Below are positions 1 to 6,107 of a stretch of 6,677 nucleotides of DNA, piece by piece (the first letter of the stretch is position 1; each line of letters opens with the position of its first letter). Below the pieces are notes generated by a model that saw only the letters and a list, made by a program, of their open reading frames with translations, ran no database searches and was not told the DNA's origin. Position numbers and translations under genes: made by a program. The stretch comes from Bacteriovoracaceae bacterium. Lineage in GTDB: Bacteria; Bdellovibrionota; Bacteriovoracia; Bacteriovoracales; Bacteriovoracaceae. The DNA lies in the NCBI GenBank assembly GCA_018060635.1, contig JAGOVR010000085.1, positions 1-6,677 of the forward strand. Direction: 5' to 3'.

Positions 1-1022
1 CCCCTGTTTTTATGCCTGTGGGAACGCATGGGGCCATTAAAGCACTTCCCCCTCATGAACTTTTGCCTCTCGATATTCATATTATTCTTTCCAATACTTA
101 TCACCTGCATTTATCTCCTAGTTCCGAACTTGTAAAAAAAGCTGGAGGTTTGCATAAATTTATGGGGTGGAACCGCGCCATCCTTACAGACTCGGGTGGT
201 TTTCAAGTTTTTTCTCTAGCAAAAAAAACTATCACTGAAGAAGGTGTAGAATTTATACACCTCAAGGAAAAAATATTTCTCTCTCCTGAAAAATCTATTG
301 AAATTCAGCAAAACTTGGGTTCAGACATTATGATGGCATTTGATGAGTGTATTCCTTATCCTGCTACCGAGGCTTACACGCAAAAATCCATGGACCGTAC
401 GCATCGTTGGCTGGATCGTTGTATGAAGGCATGGACTAATCAGCATCAAGCTCTATTTGGAATTATTCAAGGATCTACTTATCCAGCTTTAAGAAAAAAA
501 TGTGCTGAAGAAATTGCCTCTCGCAATCTTTCAGGTATTGCCATTGGGGGTGTCTCTGTGGGTGAAGGCCCTGAGCTTATGGAAAAAGTGGTACGTGCCA
601 CTGCTCCTTATCTTCCACAAAATAAACCTCGTTATGTCATGGGAGTGGGAAATCCTGAAGATCTTTTGATGATTTGGGAATACGGTATTGATATGTCGGA
701 TTGTATTATTCCTACTAAATTTGCCCGAGGCGGAACTCTTTTTACAAATCGTGGAAAGATTCGTATTAATCACCGCAATTATCGTAGAGATTTTTATCCT
801 GTAGAACCCAACTGCCCTTGTTATACTTGTAAGAATTTTACTCGGGCCTATCTGCATCACCTTTTTGCCTCTAACGAAATCTTAGGGCAAGTTTTGACCA
901 CTCTTCATAATATTGCTTTTTATAAAACTTTGGCCGAGCGAGCCCGCACTGCTATTTTACAAAACAGATTTTTAGATTTTAAGAAAGAATTTTTGGAACA
1001 GTATAAAATTCAGGATACCTAA
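1..1022 (+). CDS. tgt: Queuine/preQ1 tRNA-ribosyltransferase (TGT), 5' end missing
   Basis: Exchanges guanine-34 in the anticodon of Asp, Asn, His and Tyr tRNAs for the queuosine precursor preQ1; cytoplasmic, Zn-dependent TIM-barrel enzyme. The frame is open to the left edge, and the codons before the first ATG (position 12) read Pro-Val-Phe. The family motif here is PVFMPVGT, so that ATG is internal and roughly 25-30 N-terminal residues lie outside the window. Counting from that ATG: TDSGGFQVFSL (59-69, substrate-binding Asp60), FDEC (110-113), GIIQG (150-154), GGVSVGE (179-185), GIDMSDC with the expected nucleophile Asp230, and Zn ligands Cys268, Cys270, Cys273 and His299. The nucleophile-to-first-Cys spacing of 38 equals that in the E. 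coli and Zymomonas enzymes. PTKFARGG has Lys where PTR is usual. The next gene converges, so tgt does not continue into a yajC-secDF operon on this side. Stop codon TAA. Confidence 0.96.
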   Translation, partial: PVFMPVGTHGAIKALPPHELLPLDIHIILSNTYHLHLSPSSELVKKAGGLHKFMGWNRAILTDSGGFQVFSLAKKTITEEGVEFIHLKEKIFLSPEKSIEIQQNLGSDIMMAFDECIPYPATEAYTQKSMDRTHRWLDRCMKAWTNQHQALFGIIQGSTYPALRKKCAEEIASRNLSGIAIGGVSVGEGPELMEKVVRATAPYLPQNKPRYVMGVGNPEDLLMIWEYGIDMSDCIIPTKFARGGTLFTNRGKIRINHRNYRRDFYPVEPNCPCYTCKNFTRAYLHHLFASNEILGQVLTTLHNIAFYKTLAERARTAILQNRFLDFKKEFLEQYKIQDT

Positions 1023-1076
1023 GATTCTTTTTCTTCCTTCTGCACCACCTAAGTATTCGTTTTCTATAAGATGTTG

Positions 1077-1100
1077 ATTCACCCCTAATTTGGGTTGAAT
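1077..1100. terminator. Weak hairpin between convergent tgt and serC
   Basis: Arms ATTCACCCC (1077-1085) and GGGTTGAAT (1092-1100) pair over nine positions with one C/T mismatch around a six-base loop. On the plus strand the stem is followed by an A/T-rich stretch ending in TTTT (about 1103-1118), so it could end tgt transcription. On the minus strand no T-tract follows, so termination of serC here is less convincing. This is the only hairpin I found in the 84-base gap. Confidence 0.4.
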
Positions 1101-1106
1101 GGATAT

Positions 1107-2231
1107 TTAATTATTTTCAACAAGAAAAGAAATAACTTGCGTCAACTTCTCTAAATTAGCGTAAGTAATATTGTGAAATAAAGAAATACGTAACTGATTA
1201 CGCCCAAGTTTTCGGTAACCATCAATGTCATAAGCTATTTTATTTTTTTGTAAAAGTTTTACTATATCATCCACAGGATATTTAGCATCCACATCAATAG
1301 TAGAAACTGCGATAGAACGAGAAGCTGCATCTTCTACAAAAGGAGATAAGTAAGGCTTACTTTGTGCCCAACCATAAACAAGCTCTGCTTTTTTCTTGGA
1401 CATCTCTACTACTTTTTCTAACCCAAGCTTATTCATTTCTTTGAGCTGTTCATTTAAAAGATAAAAATTAATAACGGAAGGTGTGTTGTAGGTTTGATTT
1501 TTAGTGGAATTATCAATACTCATCGAAAAATCCATGACCTTCGGAATATAACGAGACTTATCCGCCAAAATTTTCTGTGAACGCTTCACTGCTTTGGGCG
1601 ACATAAACGCTACCCACAGTCCTCCTTCACTCGCAAAAACTTTTTGCGGAGAAAAGAAAAATACGTCACAAGAAGAAATATCCCAAGGGACTTGGCCTGC
1701 CCCTGATGTCGCATCTACGCAAATAAGTGTTTCAGGATTTTTACACTGAGGTGCTTTTTGTGTAGTTAGTTGTAATCCTGTAGACGTTTCATTGAGAGTC
1801 ATACAAATCATATCTACATCAGGAATATCTGTAACTTCTACTTTTTTACCTACAGGTATAGAAATATTTTGAGCTGTAATCCAAGGAATATTTTTATGCG
1901 CCAAATACCATTTTTCTGAAAATTCTCCGCAAGTAAAATGCGCCGACGTTTTTTCCACCAATCCCAAACCGATCATATCAAATAAATGAGTGGCCCCACC
2001 ATTTCCAAAAACTACCGTGTAATCGGCTGGCAGGGAAAAATATTTTTTAAATCCAGTGACCACTTCGCCCACTAAATTTTTTACATTATCTTTGCGATGA
2101 CTAGTTCCTAAAAGGTGTTCCTTGGTTTCTAATAAATTTTGTAGATAGCTCATGGGAATAAGCGAAGGACCACTGCCAAATCTCGGATCTGAAGGAATAA
2201 GATTAAGTGGAATCTGTATATGTTCAAACAT
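1107..2231 (-). CDS. serC: Phosphoserine aminotransferase, mycobacterial/actinobacterial type
   Basis: PLP-dependent class V aminotransferase that converts 3-phosphohydroxypyruvate plus glutamate to phosphoserine (serine synthesis), with the parallel reaction in the pyridoxal phosphate pathway. 374 residues, matching the mycobacterial family length. The pattern follows M. tuberculosis SerC rather than E. coli SerC: FGSGPS (18-23), GTSHR (42-46, phosphate-binding region), FGNGGAT (75-81), CGEFSEKW (101-108), NETSTG (147-152), VDATSGAG (172-179, Asp173 facing the PLP pyridine N), SPQK with PLP lysine Lys197, KNQTYNTP (244-251) and YRKLGRNQLR (339-348). The start is supported by AAGGGG four bases upstream of ATG (minus-strand reading of about 2236-2241). 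It converges on tgt and diverges from the 43-codon gene; no other serine-pathway gene is visible. Complete and apparently functional. Confidence 0.96.
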   Translation of the reverse strand: MFEHIQIPLNLIPSDPRFGSGPSLIPMSYLQNLLETKEHLLGTSHRKDNVKNLVGEVVTGFKKYFSLPADYTVVFGNGGATHLFDMIGLGLVEKTSAHFTCGEFSEKWYLAHKNIPWITAQNISIPVGKKVEVTDIPDVDMICMTLNETSTGLQLTTQKAPQCKNPETLICVDATSGAGQVPWDISSCDVFFFSPQKVFASEGGLWVAFMSPKAVKRSQKILADKSRYIPKVMDFSMSIDNSTKNQTYNTPSVINFYLLNEQLKEMNKLGLEKVVEMSKKKAELVYGWAQSKPYLSPFVEDAASRSIAVSTIDVDAKYPVDDIVKLLQKNKIAYDIDGYRKLGRNQLRISLFHNITYANLEKLTQVISFLVENN

Positions 2232-2271
2232 AAAACCCCTTTGCTAAAACACCAATTGCTTGAAATGATAG

Positions 2272-2291
2272 GACTTTATAATAAGAAAGTC
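2272..2291. repeat. Inverted repeat upstream of serC
   Basis: Perfect arms GACTTT (2272-2277) and AAAGTC (2286-2291) flank an eight-base A/T spacer. Read on the minus strand, the region contains TATAAA (2275-2280) and TATTAT (2278-2283), either of which could be the serC -10 box with a leader of about 35-40 bases. No good -35 box sits at the right distance on that strand. It could be an operator over the serC promoter or a chance palindrome in A/T-rich DNA. Confidence 0.3.
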
Positions 2292-2308
2292 ATAAAAAAA
2301 GACTTGAC

Positions 2309-2327
2309 TATAGTGATAATTATTGAC
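2309..2327. promoter_or_regulatory. Possible Fur-family operator
   Basis: By hand alignment, 14 of 19 bases match the E. coli Fur-box consensus GATAATGATAATCATTATC. The central hexamer GATAAT (2315-2320) is exact; the first (TATAGT) and last (ATTGAC) hexamers each match at four of six. The site overlaps the -35 hexamer of the best promoter candidate for the downstream 43-codon gene and lies about 78 bases from the serC start, so it could serve either. A/T-rich DNA gives such matches by chance. Confidence 0.25.
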
Positions 2328-2351
2328 TAAACAAAAAATTTATGAAACAAT
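2323..2351 (+). promoter_or_regulatory. Candidate sigma-70-type promoter for the 43-codon gene
   Basis: TTGACT (2323-2328, five of six to TTGACA) is followed after 17 bases by AACAAT (2346-2351, four of six to TATAAT). This predicts a transcript start near 2358 and a leader of about 30 bases before the ATG at 2388. A second TTGACT lies 19 bases upstream (2304-2309) but has a poorer -10 partner. Confidence 0.35.
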
Positions 2352-2360
2352 GCTTCATAA
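2340..2360. repeat. Perfect 7+7 inverted repeat TTATGAA-N7-TTCATAA
   Basis: TTATGAA (2340-2346) and TTCATAA (2354-2360) are exact inverted copies separated by seven bases, giving a 21-base dyad typical in size of a dimeric repressor operator. It covers the candidate -10 box and the predicted transcript start of the 43-codon gene. No T-tract follows the second arm, so it does not look like a terminator. Confidence 0.4.
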
Positions 2361-2387
2361 CCGTTTTATAAGTATTTGGAATTAAAT

Positions 2388-2519
2388 ATGCCATTAAAAA
2401 TTCGATTAAGCCTTCTTGTTCTTCTGATGTTAGGAATTTTTCTTACAAAGATTACTATTGAACAATCAGGTATTGCTCACGCCAGTAGTGAAAAAAACAT
2501 CACTACGGAACGTCCTTAA
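2388..2519 (+). CDS. Predicted small single-pass membrane protein (43 aa), unknown function
   Basis: A 43-codon frame from ATG to TAA. Residues 1-6 carry Lys4 and Arg6, then a Leu/Ile/Val-rich stretch runs over residues 7-20, followed by a polar tail ending in ERP. AHA at 30-32 fits a signal-peptidase I cleavage pattern, but it lies about 12 residues past the hydrophobic core. A signal-anchor with a short periplasmic tail is therefore as likely as a cleaved signal peptide. There is no lipobox. A weak GGA (2378-2380) lies seven bases before the ATG, and candidate promoter and operator elements lie just upstream. Its last 17 bases overlap the murD 3' end on the other strand. I recognise no family. 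It may be a real small protein or the remnant of a longer secreted one. Confidence 0.45.
   Translation: MPLKIRLSLLVLLMLGIFLTKITIEQSGIAHASSEKNITTERP
2485..2506. repeat. Hairpin spanning the murD stop codon
   Basis: GTAGTG (2485-2490) and CACTAC (2501-2506) are perfect inverted arms around a ten-base A-rich loop. The element lies inside the end of the 43-codon gene and includes the murD TAG (2503-2505). It is not followed by a T-tract on either strand, so it is at best a weak terminator or an mRNA-end structure. Confidence 0.25.
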
Positions 2520-3816
2520 GAAAACTCTTTTTAAAGTCGTCTCCCCTCTCTTCATAATTTTTATAAAGATCAAATGACGGAAAGGCTGGAGAAAAAAGTA
2601 ACACACCCGTAAATTTTTCAACTCTTAGTTTTTTTCTTAATTGTGCAAACGATTCAATTATTTCACAATTTTTTTTCTCACCTAACTCCTCTTTAAGTGC
2701 TTGGGCAATCTCACCTCTAAGAAAAATTTTCTCAACCTTTTTAAAATATTTTAAATGCTCCGTGATTTCATCATGCAGTCCTCTTTTTTTTCCTCCTAAG
2801 AGAAGATACAGAGGCGCCTCCTCCGTCTCAAAAGATTGGATGGCCTTAATCGTTGAATCCCAATTTGTACTTTTCGAGTCATTATAAACAGCAAACCCAT
2901 CGTGCTTGGTTACAAATTCAGTGCGATGAGAAACTCCAGCAAAAGTATCGATGAGAGTTTGCATGGCAATTTCTTTCTGCTCAGCAATTTGTGTGTCTGT
3001 CAGAGATAAACGCTTTAATATTTCCCAGACTACTTGTAAGTTTTCAATATTATGAATACCTTTCATTTTAAAATTTTTTAAATTAAATTGTTTTTGCAAC
3101 TCAGTTGTGGCGGGAAGACTGCAAAGTCTCACATATGTTTTGACCTCTCTTAGTTCTTGCACAAATTCTGGAGTGGCCTTAAAAATAAACAGATCCTCTT
3201 CTGTCATGTTTTTAAGAATATTAAGTTTGGCCTGCGCATATTCTTTCTCGCTCTTATAGCGTTCTCCGTGGGTAAAAGAAAAACTCACGCAAGCGGCAAT
3301 ACGCGGATGATAACTTTGAATAGTTTCCAGTTGAAAACTAGAATTCTCTAAAACAACATAATCCAGTTTTGCCGCAGTATCTGAGGATAGTTCACAAAGA
3401 GGAGTTCCAATATTCCCTCCCACAAAAATATTTTTGCCCATTTTCTTTAAAATATTTTCTAAAAGTAAAACGGTGGTGGTTTTTCCATTGCTTCCTGTGA
3501 TGGCAATAATAGGAATATTTTTAGGAAAAAAATAAAAACCAAGTTCCAGTTCCCCCCAAATAGGGATATGGAAACTTTTTGCCTTCTCCACTAAAGTATG
3601 CGTCGAAGGTATTCCTGGGCTTAAGATACATAAGTCTATTTGAGGCAAAATATTTAAGGCTTCGGTGGTATCCAAGATATTAGTTTGATTTTTACTTTTA
3701 TCATCAAAACCCCAAAGCTTTTCACATCCTTCATTTTGCAAACGATGAAAAGCGGAAAGACCAGAGCGTCCCATCCCTATAATTAAAATTTTTTTGTGTT
3801 TAAGGCTAGTCGACAT
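2503..3816 (-). CDS. murD: UDP-N-acetylmuramoyl-L-alanine:D-glutamate ligase
   Basis: Cytoplasmic Mur ligase that adds D-glutamate to UDP-MurNAc-L-Ala using ATP in peptidoglycan precursor synthesis. 437 residues, against 438 in E. coli. The N-terminal UDP-binding domain has GMGRSGLS (14-21), Asp38 and SPGIP (66-70); the central ATPase domain has the P-loop TGSNGKTTT (107-115), GGNIG (133-137), SSFQLET (159-165) and the likely carbamylated Lys197 in AQAKLNI; the C-terminal domain has HN (255-256), HR (297-298), NDSKSTN (312-318), LLGG (339-342) and SPAFPS ending in Ser414. The usual NxTxDHxDR/H segment reads SFSFTHGERY: the metal-binding His183 is kept but the preceding Asn and Asp are gone. 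No Shine-Dalgarno precedes the ATG; the start is set by its normal distance to the Rossmann motif. No division/cell-wall cluster genes flank it. It starts 26 bases from the divergent methyltransferase gene. Confidence 0.94.
   Translation of the reverse strand: MSTSLKHKKILIIGMGRSGLSAFHRLQNEGCEKLWGFDDKSKNQTNILDTTEALNILPQIDLCILSPGIPSTHTLVEKAKSFHIPIWGELELGFYFFPKNIPIIAITGSNGKTTTVLLLENILKKMGKNIFVGGNIGTPLCELSSDTAAKLDYVVLENSSFQLETIQSYHPRIAACVSFSFTHGERYKSEKEYAQAKLNILKNMTEEDLFIFKATPEFVQELREVKTYVRLCSLPATTELQKQFNLKNFKMKGIHNIENLQVVWEILKRLSLTDTQIAEQKEIAMQTLIDTFAGVSHRTEFVTKHDGFAVYNDSKSTNWDSTIKAIQSFETEEAPLYLLLGGKKRGLHDEITEHLKYFKKVEKIFLRGEIAQALKEELGEKKNCEIIESFAQLRKKLRVEKFTGVLLFSPAFPSFDLYKNYEERGDDFKKSFLKDVP
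3778..3783 (+). promoter_or_regulatory. Possible -10 box for the METTL25-like gene
   Basis: An exact TATAAT lies inside the murD 5' coding region on the opposite strand, 59 bases before the methyltransferase ATG. It would give a leader of about 50 bases. No convincing -35 hexamer sits 16-18 bases upstream. The 26-base gap between the two genes is too short to hold a full promoter, so one inside murD is expected. Confidence 0.3.
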
Positions 3817-3842
3817 ATTAATTTTAAGTTTATCTTGATTGC

Positions 3843-5063
3843 ATGGATTTTGCTACACATCTTGAAAAACTTCATTCTTTCTTACTGCCTTATCATGCCC
3901 TTATGGATACGGAAGTACTGGCCTTATCTCTCGACTCCTTCGAAAAACTTTATCCTTGTGCTTTTTTGGATGCTTTAGAACAAATCTCTCTCAGTGATCT
4001 ACGCCGCTTAGAAGGGCGAGAAATCCCTTCTTCTTTACAAAACTCAGAACTAAAATCTTTCTTTACCAAATGTTTTGAATACGCTGATGACATCCCCTCA
4101 TCTCCCAAGACTTACAGTTATACTTTTGTAACAAAAGAATGGGATGGTATTAACCCCAAAAAACAGCACGAACTCTCTTGCCTTTTTTCTTTTCTTACAT
4201 CTAAGGCACTTCCTGCTCAAATGATCGAAATAGGTGGAGGACTTGGGCACTTATCACAAGTTTTTTCTAAAAAACTAAATCTCCCTTGCGTGAGCTTAGA
4301 CCAAGACCTTGTTTTACAAAATAAAGGGAGATCTAAAAAAAATTCTTTGGTCACCTACCTGTGTGCCAATCTCCCTCTGTCTTCCTATAACCATATTCCC
4401 GCTCTTACTGACCATCTCCTTATAGGACTGCATACCTGCGGAGATTTAGTAAAATCTCAAATAGAAATGGCATTAAATATGAAATCCTTGAGCTTTTTAA
4501 ATTTGGGATGCTGTTATCATAAAACACATGATACCTTAAGTGCGTTACTCCCTTCTGATTGGATAAAAAATAACAATCAGATAACTCTGTCCTCCGATGC
4601 AAAAACTTTGGCCTGCCGCTCGCATACTCTGCCCAAAGAAGCTGACTTTCATTTTAAAATACGCTTAAAAAAATTCCGCTACACTTTTCAACTTTTTTTA
4701 AGAGAACATTTTTCTTTGCATGAAATTACTAAACTAGGTCCTTCGACACCTATGCTTTATGCTGGAGAATTTGCAGATTATGCGCAGGAGCAACTCCGAC
4801 GTATCAATAAAAATCTTCCGTGGATTACCTCAGAAATTTTGCAAAGTTTTTTTGATGATACACAAAGACAGCGACAAGTTTATCGTATGATATTAGCAGG
4901 GATCATGCGCCAAGCCTTGGGGCGCCCTTTAGAGCTTTTTATTATTTTAAGTCGTGCCCAGTATTTGGCCGAGCAGGGTTATGAATGCCAAGTGACGACT
5001 TGTTTTGATGAAACCATTTCGCCGAGAAATCTCTGTATCTACGGAATAAGACCTAGCGCCTGA
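3843..5063 (+). CDS. METTL25/METTL25B-like SAM-dependent methyltransferase
   Basis: 406-residue predicted soluble methyltransferase; substrate unknown. It resembles the Methyltransf_32-type domain of eukaryotic METTL25 and METTL25B (RRNAD1), judged from remembered family motifs. KKQHE (106-110) precedes the Rossmann fold; the SAM glycine motif is EIGGGLGHLS (129-138), with a likely ribose-binding acidic residue at Asp153 (SLDQD). Then come GLHTCGDL (195-202) and NLGCCYHK (220-227), the two signatures of the family. The C-terminal part, with YAQEQLRR (313-320), RPLELFIIL (361-369), YLAEQGY (374-380) and SPRNL (393-397), also follows METTL25B, so the resemblance spans most of the chain. The N-terminal 100 residues have no motif I recognise. 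An in-frame TAA at 3825 leaves the ATG at 3843 as the first start; it lacks a Shine-Dalgarno. The 3' end overlaps mdh by 25 bases. Confidence 0.82.
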   Translation: MDFATHLEKLHSFLLPYHALMDTEVLALSLDSFEKLYPCAFLDALEQISLSDLRRLEGREIPSSLQNSELKSFFTKCFEYADDIPSSPKTYSYTFVTKEWDGINPKKQHELSCLFSFLTSKALPAQMIEIGGGLGHLSQVFSKKLNLPCVSLDQDLVLQNKGRSKKNSLVTYLCANLPLSSYNHIPALTDHLLIGLHTCGDLVKSQIEMALNMKSLSFLNLGCCYHKTHDTLSALLPSDWIKNNNQITLSSDAKTLACRSHTLPKEADFHFKIRLKKFRYTFQLFLREHFSLHEITKLGPSTPMLYAGEFADYAQEQLRRINKNLPWITSEILQSFFDDTQRQRQVYRMILAGIMRQALGRPLELFIILSRAQYLAEQGYECQVTTCFDETISPRNLCIYGIRPSA

Positions 5064-6025
5064 ACGTCCTTGCGTTCTGCCACTAATTCATTCTCCGTTA
5101 TTTTAATTTTTTCTCGTGAGAATGGATTTAATTCTAATCCTTCAACAACTTTTACAACTCCTTGCTCTAAGCGACAGGGAAAAGAAAAAATAAGATCTTT
5201 TTCAATTCCATAATGGCCTTGAGAGCTTAACGCCACTGAGAAAAATTCTCCCACAGGTGTGTCACTGGTAAGTCTTCGCACTGAATCCACAACGGCATTA
5301 GCCGCAGAAGCCGCAGAAGAAAGCCCTCGTGCTTTAATAATTTCCGCTCCTCTCTGTTGTACCATTTGAATAAAAGAGGTTTGTAACCATGCTTGATCAG
5401 TTATCACATCCGTACTTTTTTTATTATTGATAGTGGCATGATAAAAATCTGGATATTGTGTAGCAGAATGATTTCCCCACACGGCCACATTTTTAACATG
5501 CGAAACATCCGTATTTGCTTGTCTTGCAAGTCCTGCTTTAGCTCTGTTTTCATCTAACATCGTCATAGCAAAAAAACGATCTGAACTTACGCCTTTAGCA
5601 TTTTTCATAGCAATATAACAATTAGTATTACAAGGATTTCCCACTACAAAAACTCGCACATCTGTATTTGCATATTGAGCAATAGCCTCTCCTTGAGTTT
5701 TAAAAATGTTTCCGTTAATTTTTAAAAGATCCGATCTTTCCATGCCCGCTTTACGAGGAACAGAACCGACTAAGAGGCACCAATGAGCATCAGCAAAAGC
5801 CACACTTAAATCATCTGTACATGTTATTTTTTTAAGCAGAGGAAAGGCACAGTCTTCTAATTCCATGGCCACCCCTTTCAGAGCTGGCAAAGCAGGTGTT
5901 AATTCTAAAAGTTGTAATTCAACCTCTGTCTCAGGTCCAAACATTTGCCCTGAAGCTATTCGGAATAATAAAGCATAGCCTATTTGGCCCGCAGCACCTG
6001 TTACTGCAACTTTAACTCTTTTCAT
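5039..6025 (-). CDS. mdh: NAD-dependent malate dehydrogenase
   Basis: Cytoplasmic TCA-cycle enzyme interconverting malate and oxaloacetate with NAD(H). 328 residues, a full-length member of the cytosolic-type MDH family found in many bacteria and resembling animal cytosolic MDH. Visible features: NAD-binding TGAAGQIG (9-16); the acidic residue Glu41 at the end of beta-2 (LQLLE), favouring NAD over NADP; MELEDCAFPLL (54-64); the mobile-loop substrate arginines Arg91 and Arg97 in VPRKAGMERSD; GNPCNTN (129-135); LDENRA with Asp158 and Arg161; and catalytic His186 in GNHSATQYPD. GAAGGGG (minus-strand reading of 6034-6040) lies eight bases before the ATG and fixes the start. It diverges from the last gene in the window and overlaps the methyltransferase 3' end, so it is probably transcribed alone. 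A TATAAA on the minus strand (6059-6064) may be its -10 box, with a weak -35. Intact. Confidence 0.97.
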   Translation of the reverse strand: MKRVKVAVTGAAGQIGYALLFRIASGQMFGPETEVELQLLELTPALPALKGVAMELEDCAFPLLKKITCTDDLSVAFADAHWCLLVGSVPRKAGMERSDLLKINGNIFKTQGEAIAQYANTDVRVFVVGNPCNTNCYIAMKNAKGVSSDRFFAMTMLDENRAKAGLARQANTDVSHVKNVAVWGNHSATQYPDFYHATINNKKSTDVITDQAWLQTSFIQMVQQRGAEIIKARGLSSAASAANAVVDSVRRLTSDTPVGEFFSVALSSQGHYGIEKDLIFSFPCRLEQGVVKVVEGLELNPFSREKIKITENELVAERKDVQALGLIP

Positions 6026-6097
6026 AGGAAGAACCCCTTCATTTTGAAAACTAGACTGTTTATACTTAAGCCCCTAAGATAGCAAAGAGTAAAAAAA

Positions 6098-6102
6098 AAG
6101 GA
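6098..6102 (+). promoter_or_regulatory. Shine-Dalgarno deciding the start of the last gene
   Basis: AAGGA follows a run of A residues and lies five bases before the ATG at 6108. It marks this frame as translated although the gene has no stop inside the window. The rest of the 82-base gap to mdh holds a TATACT (6061-6066) that could be a plus-strand -10 box but has no good -35. Confidence 0.6.
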
Positions 6103-6107
6103 TAGAC

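Noticed and set aside
12..14. ATG at 12 as the true start of tgt
   Set aside because: The upstream codons encode Pro-Val-Phe, completing the family motif PVFMPVGT, so the gene begins before the window.
531..860. 109-codon minus-strand open frame inside tgt
   Set aside because: Antisense to a well-conserved TGT coding region including its zinc motif, and its product has no recognisable features.
3157..3351. 64-codon plus-strand open frame inside murD
   Set aside because: Antisense to conserved murD sequence, including the metal-site region, with no initiation signals of its own.
3796..3978. 60-codon plus-strand open frame across the murD/methyltransferase junction
   Set aside because: It overlaps the start of the methyltransferase in another frame and murD antisense. 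Its hydrophobic look comes from reading T-rich codons out of frame.
4420..4602. 60-codon minus-strand open frame inside the methyltransferase gene
   Set aside because: Antisense to the signature GLHTCGDL/NLGCCYHK region; no supporting signal.
5062..5077. GAACG/CGTTC stem at the methyltransferase-mdh junction as a terminator
   Set aside because: Only five base pairs and no T-tract on either strand.
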